A stretch of DNA of 64,000 bases from Micromonospora costi (GTDB taxonomy: Bacteria; Actinomycetota; Actinomycetes; Mycobacteriales; Micromonosporaceae): contig NZ_RBAN01000002.1 in NCBI RefSeq assembly GCF_003626655.1, positions 62,001 through 126,000 of the forward strand, read 5' to 3'. The notes under the pieces are model-generated. The model was not told where the DNA came from and searched no databases. It saw only the letters and a list, made by a program, of their open reading frames with translations. Both the position numbers and the translations under genes were made by a program. Below, one piece after another: positions 36,446-44,896 of this stretch (positions are counted from its first letter, which is position 1; the number at the start of each line of letters is the position of its first letter).

Positions 36446-36487
36446 CCGCTCCTGTCCGCCGGCTTTGGCAAAACTAGGAGGTAGGCA

Positions 36488-37291
36488 ATGCTCGAGGTGC
36501 GCGGCCTGCGGAAGGTCTACGGCGGCCACGGCCGAACCGTCGAGGCTGTCCGAGACCTGACGTTCGAACTGAAGGCGGGGGAGCTGGCCTGCCTGGTCGG
36601 CCCGTCCGGCTGCGGCAAGACGACGTTGCTCAAGTGCATCGCCGGCCTGCTGGCGCCAACGTCCGGCGAGGTGTCGGTGCACGGGCAGCGGGTCGCCGGG
36701 CCGCCGGCCGACATGGCGGTGGTATTCCAGGAGTACGGACGCAGCCTGTACCCGTGGATGACGGTGGGAGCGAACGTCGAGCTTCCGCTGAAGGAGAAGC
36801 GGCTCGTTCGTGCCCGGCGACGTCAGCTCGTCACGGATTCGCTCGCCGCCGTGGGCCTGCATGACGTCGAGAACGCGTACCCCTGGCAGCTGTCGGGTGG
36901 AATGCAGCAGCGTGTCGCGATTGCCCGGGCGTTGGCCTACGAACCGCAGGTGCTACTGATGGACGAGCCGTTCGCTGCGGTCGACGCCCAGACCAGGGCG
37001 GATCTCGAGGACCTGGTCCGCTCGGTGTGGCAGCGGTTCGGTATCACGCTTCTGTTCGTCACCCATGACATCGACGAGGCGGTCTACCTCGGCGAGCGGG
37101 TCATCGTGTTGTCCGCCTCGCCCACGGTCGTGCAACACCAGGTAACGGTTGACCTGCCCACCGAACGTGACCAGTTGGCGACCCGGTCGCTGGCGCGGTT
37201 CGCCGAATTGCGCGCCGAGATCTACCAGCAGATCCACCAGGCCAAGGCAGCGAGCACGGCGGACCGTCTTGCAGCGGAGGCGCTCGCCTGA
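36488..37291 (+). CDS. SsuB/TauB-type ABC ATPase
   Basis: 267 residues. Walker A GPSGCGKTT (about 38-46), signature LSGGMQQR, Walker B VLLMDEPFAAVD and H-loop VTHDIDEA. It energises the two permeases and the lipoprotein at 32757-33740. It is the last gene of the plus-strand transport operon; a strong terminator follows immediately. Confidence 0.88.
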   Translation: MLEVRGLRKVYGGHGRTVEAVRDLTFELKAGELACLVGPSGCGKTTLLKCIAGLLAPTSGEVSVHGQRVAGPPADMAVVFQEYGRSLYPWMTVGANVELPLKEKRLVRARRRQLVTDSLAAVGLHDVENAYPWQLSGGMQQRVAIARALAYEPQVLLMDEPFAAVDAQTRADLEDLVRSVWQRFGITLLFVTHDIDEAVYLGERVIVLSASPTVVQHQVTVDLPTERDQLATRSLARFAELRAEIYQQIHQAKAASTADRLAAEALA

Positions 37292-37297
37292 AGTCGA

Positions 37298-37327
37298 GGA
37301 GCCGGGAGGGATTCCCCTCCCGGCTCC
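37298..37327. terminator. Hairpin terminator after the transport operon
   Basis: Perfect 13-bp stem, GGAGCCGGGAGGG pairing with CCCTCCCGGCTCC, with loop ATTC. It starts seven bases after the ATPase stop. Confidence 0.8.
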
Positions 37328-37519
37328 GAAAGATGGGCGTAACAGCGCCCTTACCCAGCTCTTGTCATCCCGGCTGTCAAACGCCGGACCCAGGCCCGTA
37401 AGACGAATGGTGTACCTCCTGATCAAGGAGCCGCACCTTATGTCCGAACACTCGACGGCCGCCATTGCTACCGAGACCGCCCCGCAACCGGGACGGGCCA
37501 TTCACCCGGCAGATCCCTC

Positions 37520-37965
37520 GCATGCGTCAGCGCCGGCTGCCCGGCGTGGACGGCATGGCGACCTCCCTGTCCGCCACGGGCCTGACCACCGGCGAGATCC
37601 GGGTCTATCTGGTCAAGGTCTCTGGCGCTGACGTGTCGCGGCAGAGCAGCCGCACGATCACCGATGAGGTCGTCGAGGGCGCAGTGCCGAGCTCACCGAT
37701 GCATGGCACGACAGTGGCAGGTCTCCGGCGATCGTCAGGTCGCGGTAACAGGCGTGGGCGCCATCGAGTCCGTTAGTGCTCGTGTCCGCCCCGCCGTCCG
37801 CGTCCACGGCCACTTGCCCAACAAGGCCGCCGAGCTCAAGTGCGTATACCTCGCGATCATGATCCTCAACCTCATCCGGCCAGCGCCGTGGACGCTGGAC
37901 CATGCGCGGGAAGCCCACGCTGAAGGCCTTCGATATCGCCTGAAGGACGCCTGCCCACCGGCCGG
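37520..37965 (+). pseudogene. IS256-family transposase remnant
   Basis: Pieces in different frames match IS256 transposases: RQRRLPGVDGM...GLTTGEI...GADVSRQ...ITDEVVEG, then, after a large internal deletion, IESVSARVRPAVRVHGHLPN and AAELKCVYLAIM, then RWTMRGKPTLKAFDIA in another frame. The catalytic core between the first two pieces is missing. No clear terminal repeats remain. Confidence 0.65.
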
Positions 37966-38608
37966 CCGAAGCAGCCGTCAACAAACCGGGTCACCCCGTT
38001 CGTTTGACAGACCCCTACCTGCCGCCGCCGCCCTCCTGGCCCCCGAAGCTGCCCCTACCGCCGGTAAGACAGTTCCCGGACACGAAGAATCCGCGCACCC
38101 GCGGCGACACGCGACCGTCCCGCACCCACTACACCGAGACAGAACGGTCAGCCGAAACGGTGGGAAGAAATCAACACCCTCCGACGAATCGAACCCAAGC
38201 AGTGCCGGGGCGCGCCCAGGGCAGACCGATTTGTCCGGCCCCGCGACGGGTGTTCCGCTTACCAGAAAATCATTACGGACATGTTCCTATTCGCGCAACA
38301 AGATCTTACGCTCCTAATCTAGATAGGACTCCGCTGCGGGGTGCGGGCAACGGGCGAGATACGCCACCTCATGGGCCAGTCAGTTACCCCCTCGGACGTA
38401 CCTGGTCCACGTCTATCACTCGGGAGGTTGTGACTCCGCGCGCCCGGTCACAGCAGCTGTGACCGGCGAAAACGCGCCCAGACAAGGTGGGCCGACGCTA
38501 CCGAAAGCGGTTCATGAGGGTGTCGGTCTCGAACTCGGGTGGTGGCTGGATCGAATCGGTCGCCGCATTTCTGCGTGCTCTTTTTTCCGGTTGGTTGGAG
38601 GTTGGAGC
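37966..38608. other. Non-coding stretch after the IS256 remnant
   Basis: Frames here are low-complexity (Pro/Arg/Thr) and lack good starts with ribosome sites. Base composition becomes locally AT-richer near 38260-38330. It presumably holds the promoter of the tannase gene at 38609; no convincing -35/-10 pair was found. Confidence 0.35.
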
Positions 38609-40186
38609 GTGGCTGTGGTGAGATTGACGCGGCTGGTCAAGCTCGCGGTATTGGTTCCCGTCGTCGCGGTCTCGGTGAGTGTTCTACCGGCGGCGGCGGG
38701 CGCGGTTCCAAGGTCGGGGCCGGCGCGTTCGTGTGCGAGCCTGACCGGGTTGTCTATTGCGAATACGGCGATTGACAGTGCGGTTGTGGTGCCGGCGAGT
38801 GGAGCGACGCCGGAATACTGTGCGGTCCGGGCGACGGTGTCGAACCCGCCGACGTATTCGAATGCGGTGCGGGTCGGGGTGTTCCTGCCGACGCGAGGGT
38901 GGAACGGTCGTTTCGTGGGAACCGGTGGTGGCGGGTTCAGCGGTGGCAACCCGAACAGCCCGGACGCGGCGATGGTCCAGGCGGGGTACGCCACGGCGGG
39001 TACCGACGCCGGGCATGCGGGTGCGTCGGGGAGTTTCGCGCTCAACGCGGATCGGACCTTGAACTGGCCGCGTATCGATGATTTCGGTTTCCTAGGTATC
39101 CACAACATGACGGTGGTGGCGAAGGAGGTGGTGAACGCCTTCTACGGCAAGGCGGCGGAGTATTCGTACTTCAACGGTTGCTCTACGGGTGGCCGGCAGG
39201 GGCTGATCGAAGCGCAGCGGTACCCGACCGACTATGACGGGATCGCGGCCGCCTCTCCCGCCATCAACTCGCAACTGTTGCGGACCGTCCAGGCCTGGGG
39301 CCAGATGCAGATGCAGCTGGCGGGCAACTTCCTGCCGCAATGCAAGTTCGATGCGTTCAACCAGGCGGCGATCACGGCGTGCGACAACCTGGACCGGGTC
39401 ACCGACGGGATCATCAGCGACTGGAAGTCCTGCCAGTACGATGCCCGCCGACTGGTCGGCACGGTGACGCCATGCGGGACGATCACTGCGGCGGACGCCG
39501 ACATCGTCAACAAGATCTGGCAGGGACCGGTCGACCCGAAGGGCAACTCCCTCTGGTTCGGGCTGCTGCGTGGCACCCGCTTCAACGGCTTGAACAATAC
39601 GGTGACCACGGCGGACGGCACGACAACCGGCTCGCCGTTCGCCGCGATGAACGACTGGTACCGGTACTTCCTCAACCAGGATCCGAACTGGGACTGGCGA
39701 ACCCTGACCTATGACCAGTTCCTGCGAGCCTTCCAGCAGGCCGGCTCGCAGTACGCCGACTTCGACGTGACCGCCGCCGACAGGATCGACCTCACGCCGT
39801 ACCGCGACGCCGGCGGCAAGCTGGTGATGTGGGCCGGCGCCAGTGACGAAGTGGTCTACCAGCAGGGCACGGTGGACTACTACGAGCGGGTGAAGGCCAC
39901 GGTCGGCGGGGCCAAGGAGACGGAGAAGTTCGCCCGGTTCTTCTTCGCCCCCGGCGTCGAGCACTGCGGCGGCGGCGTCGGCGCGGAGCCGACCAACGCC
40001 TTCCAGGCCGTGGTCGACTGGGTCGAGCACGGCAAGGCGCCCAGCCAGCTGACGGGCGAGAAGGTCGACGCGGACGGGAACGTCGTGATGACCCGTCCGG
40101 TCTGCATGTACCCGCAGGTCGCCAGCTACAAGGGCAAGGGCGATACCAACACCGCCCGGAACTTCCAATGTAAGAACAGCTTCTAA
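38609..40186 (+). CDS. Secreted tannase/feruloyl-esterase family protein
   Basis: 525 residues from GTG 38609, with GGAGG seven bases upstream. A Sec signal peptide (about 1-33, ending in an Ala-rich region) is followed by a tannase-family alpha/beta hydrolase: nucleophile serine in FNGCSTGGRQG, an Asp in the GASDEVVYQQG region, His in GVEHCGGG, and paired cysteines typical of the family (one pair often joins the catalytic Ser- and His-neighbouring cysteines). It would split esters of phenolic acids from plant material and could feed the aromatic catabolic cluster nearby. It has a paralog at 52401-54002. Confidence 0.87.
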   Translation: MAVVRLTRLVKLAVLVPVVAVSVSVLPAAAGAVPRSGPARSCASLTGLSIANTAIDSAVVVPASGATPEYCAVRATVSNPPTYSNAVRVGVFLPTRGWNGRFVGTGGGGFSGGNPNSPDAAMVQAGYATAGTDAGHAGASGSFALNADRTLNWPRIDDFGFLGIHNMTVVAKEVVNAFYGKAAEYSYFNGCSTGGRQGLIEAQRYPTDYDGIAAASPAINSQLLRTVQAWGQMQMQLAGNFLPQCKFDAFNQAAITACDNLDRVTDGIISDWKSCQYDARRLVGTVTPCGTITAADADIVNKIWQGPVDPKGNSLWFGLLRGTRFNGLNNTVTTADGTTTGSPFAAMNDWYRYFLNQDPNWDWRTLTYDQFLRAFQQAGSQYADFDVTAADRIDLTPYRDAGGKLVMWAGASDEVVYQQGTVDYYERVKATVGGAKETEKFARFFFAPGVEHCGGGVGAEPTNAFQAVVDWVEHGKAPSQLTGEKVDADGNVVMTRPVCMYPQVASYKGKGDTNTARNFQCKNSF

Positions 40187-40201
40187 CCAACTGACAACCA
40201 C

Positions 40202-40234
40202 ATCGAGGCCCCGCCCAACCGGCGGGGCCTCGAT
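40202..40234. terminator. Hairpin terminator after the tannase gene
   Basis: Perfect 14-bp stem (ATCGAGGCCCCGCC pairing with GGCGGGGCCTCGAT) with a five-base loop, 15 bases after the tannase stop. It may also serve the convergent minus-strand gene ending at 40308. Confidence 0.8.
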
Positions 40235-40307
40235 CATCGGCGGGTCATCAACCGGCCCGCTCCGCCTGGTAGGCGGCGAGACGCTGCTCGTATCAGGCCG
40301 TGTGCCG

Positions 40308-41309
40308 CTAGCGACGGGCGCGGAGCTGATCTGTGAGTGGGTTTGCCTCCTGCCCGTTGTCGGCGCGCGGCGGCGAAGGTGGCCAGTACCGGCGCACGGT
40401 ACGTTCGGAACGCCCGATCTTGGCGGCGATCTGCGCGGGATGCAGCGACGGGTCGCGCTCGTACCAGTAGGCGACGGCCGCAGGCGTCTTGAAGGGCGCC
40501 TCAAGGCCGTCGGCTAAGTCACCATCCGGGCCGCCTTCGCTGGTCCCGTCGTTCTCGACCCGGCGTGTCCGCGCCGCGACGTGCCCGCCGCGTGGTGCGG
40601 ATGGTGAGCGAGGAGCCTTGTCGCCAGCAGCTGGGGTGCGCCCGTTGGCCCGGCTGCCGGCGTCGGGGTTCGGCGGGTCGTCGGCTTGGCCCTTCGTGCC
40701 AGCTGCTTGCTGCACCTGCCCGTCTTGCGTGGATCCGGTGAGGGAAGCTGAGGGTGCGGTGGTCTCCGATTCCCGGGACGAGAGTGGGCCGGCCAGCCGC
40801 GTTTTCACCGGAGGCTGGTCATGGCCGCTGGGTGTGAGGGCGGCAGATGGCGCACCAAAAGCACGGATGCGTCCAGCGATTTCGACGAGACTGATGCTGG
40901 CGACAACGACGAGGCCGTCAACGGAGAGGGGTAAGAGATAGGAGGCACCTGCGTCGGTTTCACCGTAGCGGGCGGCGACGCCGACCATGTGCCAGTAGCT
41001 GACCCAGGCGGCGATGCTGGCGATCGCGGTGGTGGCCAACATCCGCAGCACTGCGAGCGGTCGGCGGTGGGAGGGCACGCGGGAGATCAGCTCGACGGTG
41101 AGGAGCAGTGCCAGTGGTGGCCAGGCGGCGATGATCTGGCTGACCGGGTGAGGTCGGGCGTGCAGCACGTTCGCTGCGATCGAGGCGACCACACCGAGGG
41201 TAAGCACGGTGCGCACGGCCCACCTCAGCCGCCGCAGTCGCCGGGCCTCCGTGTAGCCGAGCAGTGCAGGGTCGTTGCCGGCAGGCACAGAGAGCGGTGC
41301 GGTGTTCAT
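40308..41309 (-). CDS. DUF2637 membrane protein with C-terminal HTH
   Basis: 333 residues from ATG 41309. Four predicted membrane segments (about 33-50, 57-77, 88-108, 124-146) match the DUF2637 family of actinobacterial plasmids and integrative elements. A long Ser/Pro/Arg-rich linker leads to a C-terminal HTH-like motif (HPAQIAAKIGRSERTVRRYWP). Its start overlaps the end of the LysM-SARP gene by four bases. Related Streptomyces element proteins act in spread or regulation of transfer; the exact role is unknown. Confidence 0.82.
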   Translation of the reverse strand: MNTAPLSVPAGNDPALLGYTEARRLRRLRWAVRTVLTLGVVASIAANVLHARPHPVSQIIAAWPPLALLLTVELISRVPSHRRPLAVLRMLATTAIASIAAWVSYWHMVGVAARYGETDAGASYLLPLSVDGLVVVASISLVEIAGRIRAFGAPSAALTPSGHDQPPVKTRLAGPLSSRESETTAPSASLTGSTQDGQVQQAAGTKGQADDPPNPDAGSRANGRTPAAGDKAPRSPSAPRGGHVAARTRRVENDGTSEGGPDGDLADGLEAPFKTPAAVAYWYERDPSLHPAQIAAKIGRSERTVRRYWPPSPPRADNGQEANPLTDQLRARR

Positions 41310-44300
41310 GCTGCATCTCCCCTGCCGGGCAGGGACGCGGGCGGCGGCTGTACGTGATGACCAGGGCGTTGCATCCTGGCGATGAGGTCGTCGGCCAGGG
41401 CGGTGATGTGGTCGCCGGGTTCGGCGTCGATCTCGCTGAGCGCGCGGGTCAGCGCCCGCCGCAGGGACCGGATCGCGTCGAGGTGTCCGAGCGCCGCGTG
41501 GGCGCACATGGCCTGCTGGTACAGCTCTTCGGTGTACGGGTTGTGGCGGATAGCCGTGGCCAGGACGGCGAGTTGCTCGGCCGGGTTGTCGGCGAGGGCG
41601 TCGGTGAGGGCCAGGTAGGCGTCGAGTGCCTGTTGGCGCACCGCTTCCCGATACGGTTCGATCCACTCGTACGTGGCGCCGTCGGCGAAATGACCCCGGT
41701 AGGTGTCCACGGCACGGCGCAGTGCGGCGACACGAGCTTGCGGCGTGCTGGCTTGGTCGGCGTCGCGGATCGCGGCGCGCATGCGCCACAAGTCGACGTC
41801 TATCCGGTCGGGGTTGAGCGCGTACCGCTGGCTGGGGTGGGTGAGGTATATGCCTGCGCCGCCGATGCGGCGCATGACGGCGCGCAGGTCGGACACGTAG
41901 GTGTACAGCCGTCCGGGTGCTTTGCTGGCGGGGGCGTCGGGTAGCAGGTCGTCGAGGATGGCCTCGACGCGAGCCTGGCCATCGTGGACCGCCAGGTACA
42001 CCAGCACCTCGAGGGATTTCTTGCGCAAGGTGGGCCGGGGGCCGGCGTCGACGATGCCGGGTGGGCCGAGCACGTTCACTTGCACTCGGCCGTGGTGTCG
42101 GCGCTCGTCGCCCTCGGACGGCGCGTGGGTCCCCGTCCGGTCACCGGAGGCAGCATCGGACTCGGTGGAGCGGTGGTGCTGGCTGCCGTCGGTATGCCCG
42201 GGCCACGTATCGGTCTCCGCAGGCTTAATGTCTAGTAGCGCAACACGGTCGAGATCCTCAGCGGTGTCCGAGGCAGGTGGCAAGGCGGCATTCGTCGGGT
42301 TCTGCGTGGGTGGCGGTCCGGCAACTCCAGCCGTCGACCGGTTGGCGGACTGGGCCGCCGACGCGTGGGCCGGTTGCCCGGCTGGTGGGGTGGGCTCGAT
42401 GACGGCGGGCGTCTGCGGTTGGCCGGTGTGCGATTCGGCGAGGGTGACGAGCAGGTCGAGCGTGTCGGCCGGCGTGAGAACGGCCAGGCGCCCAATGTCA
42501 GCGGGGTGCTCGTCGCGTCGGGTGGCGTCAGTGTCGGCAGGCGTGGTCGTGCCGTCGTCTTTGACGACGATGGTGTCGCCGTCGGGCCAGGCACCGAGCA
42601 GCACGCCGTGGATGTCGAGACGCCCGCCTTGGGCGAGTAACGCAGCGATGCGGGTGCGCTGCCGGCGGGTGGTGGCCTCGGCCAGCAGCAGGACTGGTGG
42701 CACTGGTTCCTCGGTGGGATCGGCGGTGCGCAGGTCGGCCACGGTGTTGACGTCGTGGGCGTGGACCAGGCGGCTGCGGTGCAGTGCCTGCGTTTCGAGC
42801 AGATCGAGGGCCTCGTCCAGGCTGGCGGTGACCGCCAGCCTGGGAGTGTGGGGCAGCGCGGCGTCTGTGCCGAGCAGCGTCGCTGCAGTCGCGGACGGCA
42901 TCACCACGTGAGTGCGCTCAGTTGGTGCGTTGGGGCCGCCGGAGGCGAGAGCGGCGGCCAGGCATCCGCGGGCGGCGGCGTCTGCGGCGGGGCCGGTGAG
43001 CCCGAGGCCCGCTGGCGGCCAAGGCGTGGACAGCGGGTGCGCGGATGACGGTACGACCGGGCGAGGTGGGGTGGAGGCTTCGACGGTGGGCTCGTGGTCA
43101 CGGTGCTGCCTGGATGGTGCCTGCTCGTCGCCGTCGAGGTCGTTGTCGGAGTCGTCGGCGTGGACGTCGCTGGGTTGGTGTGCCGTGTAGCGGTGAGGCG
43201 GTTCCGGGTCGGAGTGGACGTCGTCGTGGCGGCTCGCGCTGGGCAGGTCGCGGTCGTGCGCGTCGTCGAACGAGTCCGGCCGGGCGTCGCGGGGTTCGCC
43301 GCTGCCGGGCGCGGGCTGAGTGTGGCGTAGCCGGCGGCGGATCTGGTTGACCACAGGTCGCATCGGTGCCAGGTCCGAGCCCGCGAGACGAAGGTCTGGA
43401 GAGGGTGGGCGACGGGTGTAGCGGCGGCGCCGGTGCGCCCAGATCAGCGCGACGGCGGTCGTGATCGCGGCGGCGAGTCCCAGGTCGAGCCAGCTGCCGC
43501 TGGGCAGCAGGATGCCGTGGGGCTGGTTCGGCTGCCCCGTTGGGAGGCGCGTTGGCTCAGCGTTGCCGGCCGACGGTGATGAGGTTGGCGGGGGCGACGT
43601 GGCGGGTGCGGTGGCGGGCGGCGGTGAGCCGGCGGCACCCCCCGGTCCGGTCGCGGTTGGCGCGGCGCCAGGCGTCGCCGGCGATGCGGCTGCGCGGTCT
43701 GTCGATGGGGTTGCCGCTGACGAGGTGTCGCCGGAGGGCGAGGGGTGCGTGGACGGGACTGATGGCTGAGGGCCGGGTTCGGTAGGCGCGTCGTGGTTCC
43801 GCTGCGGTGGGGCCGGCCGCGGGGCGTCCGATGGGGCGGGGTCGGTGGGCAGTTCGAGTTCCCAGCCTGGGTAGATGAGGTTCGGGTCGCGCAGGGTCCC
43901 GCCGACGTGAGGGAAGTGGGTGCCGCGGTTGAGGGCGTAGATTTCCGGCCATCGGTCGGGGTCGCCGAGGGTGCGTGCGGCGATCCGGCAGAGGCTGTCA
44001 CCGCGGCGCACGGTGTAGGTGGGGGTTGCTGGTTCGGCCGAAGGTGGATCGGCGCGGTCGATGGCTTGCGGGGTCGGCGTTGCGGTGGCCGGTTCAGTAG
44101 CGGGTAGCTCGCCGCTGGTCGTGGTGGCCTGGTGGGCGTGGGCGGTGGCGCCGGTGACTGTGGTGACGGCGGTCGCGCCGAGCAGCGCCGCGGCGAGGCT
44201 TTGGATCGGGCTAGGTAGGCGTATAGAGGCGTTGCCGCGCACGCGGCGGGCCAGTGTGTTGTAGACGTGTGTGAACACGGCGGTGATCAGCAACAGCCAT

Positions 44301-44494
44301 AGGGCCGTCGCGGCGGCGCAGGCGAGGGCGATGATCAGGTCGGCGTTCAAGGGTTGGGTGATCCACCGCTGGACGGTGCCTGGTGCGGGAACTGCGGGCG
44401 CCCATCTACCGCTGGCGGCGAGGAACGCAGGCGCTGCGGCGGTGGAGAGAACGCTGGTAGCGATTGCGAGGGCGCGTGGGGTTCGGGATGTCAC
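41306..44494 (-). CDS. Membrane-anchored LysM and SARP (winged-helix/BTAD) protein
   Basis: 1062 residues from GTG 44494, after GGAGG. Order: two or three N-terminal membrane segments (about 10-27, 52-77, 97-118), a LysM domain (159-216; YTVRRGDSLCRIAARTLGDPDRWPEIYALNRG), a Pro/Ser/Thr-rich stalk, a further membrane segment (336-353), a long cytoplasmic region, then a winged-helix SARP-like domain (803-895; RKKSLEVLVYLAVHDG, GRLYTYVSDLRAVMRR) and BTAD (900-1040). Similar proteins occur in actinobacterial elements. The layout suggests a cell-wall-sensing, membrane-tethered transcription factor (inference). Confidence 0.8.
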   Translation of the reverse strand: MTSRTPRALAIATSVLSTAAAPAFLAASGRWAPAVPAPGTVQRWITQPLNADLIIALACAAATALWLLLITAVFTHVYNTLARRVRGNASIRLPSPIQSLAAALLGATAVTTVTGATAHAHQATTTSGELPATEPATATPTPQAIDRADPPSAEPATPTYTVRRGDSLCRIAARTLGDPDRWPEIYALNRGTHFPHVGGTLRDPNLIYPGWELELPTDPAPSDAPRPAPPQRNHDAPTEPGPQPSVPSTHPSPSGDTSSAATPSTDRAAASPATPGAAPTATGPGGAAGSPPPATAPATSPPPTSSPSAGNAEPTRLPTGQPNQPHGILLPSGSWLDLGLAAAITTAVALIWAHRRRRYTRRPPSPDLRLAGSDLAPMRPVVNQIRRRLRHTQPAPGSGEPRDARPDSFDDAHDRDLPSASRHDDVHSDPEPPHRYTAHQPSDVHADDSDNDLDGDEQAPSRQHRDHEPTVEASTPPRPVVPSSAHPLSTPWPPAGLGLTGPAADAAARGCLAAALASGGPNAPTERTHVVMPSATAATLLGTDAALPHTPRLAVTASLDEALDLLETQALHRSRLVHAHDVNTVADLRTADPTEEPVPPVLLLAEATTRRQRTRIAALLAQGGRLDIHGVLLGAWPDGDTIVVKDDGTTTPADTDATRRDEHPADIGRLAVLTPADTLDLLVTLAESHTGQPQTPAVIEPTPPAGQPAHASAAQSANRSTAGVAGPPPTQNPTNAALPPASDTAEDLDRVALLDIKPAETDTWPGHTDGSQHHRSTESDAASGDRTGTHAPSEGDERRHHGRVQVNVLGPPGIVDAGPRPTLRKKSLEVLVYLAVHDGQARVEAILDDLLPDAPASKAPGRLYTYVSDLRAVMRRIGGAGIYLTHPSQRYALNPDRIDVDLWRMRAAIRDADQASTPQARVAALRRAVDTYRGHFADGATYEWIEPYREAVRQQALDAYLALTDALADNPAEQLAVLATAIRHNPYTEELYQQAMCAHAALGHLDAIRSLRRALTRALSEIDAEPGDHITALADDLIARMQRPGHHVQPPPASLPGRGDAA

Positions 44495-44592
44495 CTGGCC
44501 TCCGTTCTCCGTTCGGCCGCGACGGCTGCGCTGGTGGGAAAGCGGCGGATGATGCCGTGACGCTATGGCCGTCGGCGCGACGGCAGGGCGAG

Positions 44593-44606
44593 CTGTCGCC
44601 TGACAG
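44593..44606. promoter_or_regulatory. Inverted repeat upstream of the LysM-SARP gene
   Basis: CTGTC-gcct-GACAG, directly next to the tandem 10-bp repeats and about 100 bases before the GTG start. It is a possible operator or hairpin. Confidence 0.4.
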
Positions 44607-44609
44607 CAC

Positions 44610-44639
44610 CTCACACGGGCTCACACGGCCTCACACGCG
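44610..44639. repeat. Three tandem 10-bp direct repeats
   Basis: CTCACACGGG, CTCACACGGC and CTCACACGCG follow each other without spacers, 116-145 bases before the LysM-SARP start. A regular helical-turn period in a promoter region suggests a cooperative binding site, perhaps for the SARP domains encoded on either side. Confidence 0.6.
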
Positions 44640-44896
44640 CAGATCAGGGCCCTGGCCGTTGCCGCGAACGCACTGGGGGCTTCCCCTGCCGGGATGGCGT
44701 TCGCCTGCCTCTCGGCGGTGCTTTGGAGGACGCAGACCGGTGGGCGGCCTCTCATGGCGATCGCCTAGTGGTGAAGGATCCCGCTGCGCAGCGCGCCGGT
44801 CGGTTAGCAACGATGGGCTGCCGGGCGCCTTGAGAGCTCGGAAAGGCCAAGGACCCCGTTGCAGGTGCCCCGTTGTCTGTCCGACGCGGTGGTCGG
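44640..44896. other. Rest of the gap between the two SARP genes
   Basis: Beyond the repeats listed at 44593-44639, no coding frame or clear promoter is visible here. The 402-base gap separates the Hsp70-SARP pair from the LysM-SARP-DUF2637 pair and probably contains the promoter of the latter. Confidence 0.35.

Noticed and set aside
38004..38462. A 152-codon plus-strand frame rich in Pro, Arg and Thr before the tannase gene
   Set aside because: Low complexity, no ribosome site, and it lies in DNA next to an IS256 remnant.
44610..44639. Short CRISPR-like array
   Set aside because: The repeats are 10 bp, contiguous and without spacers; no cas genes are present anywhere in the window.
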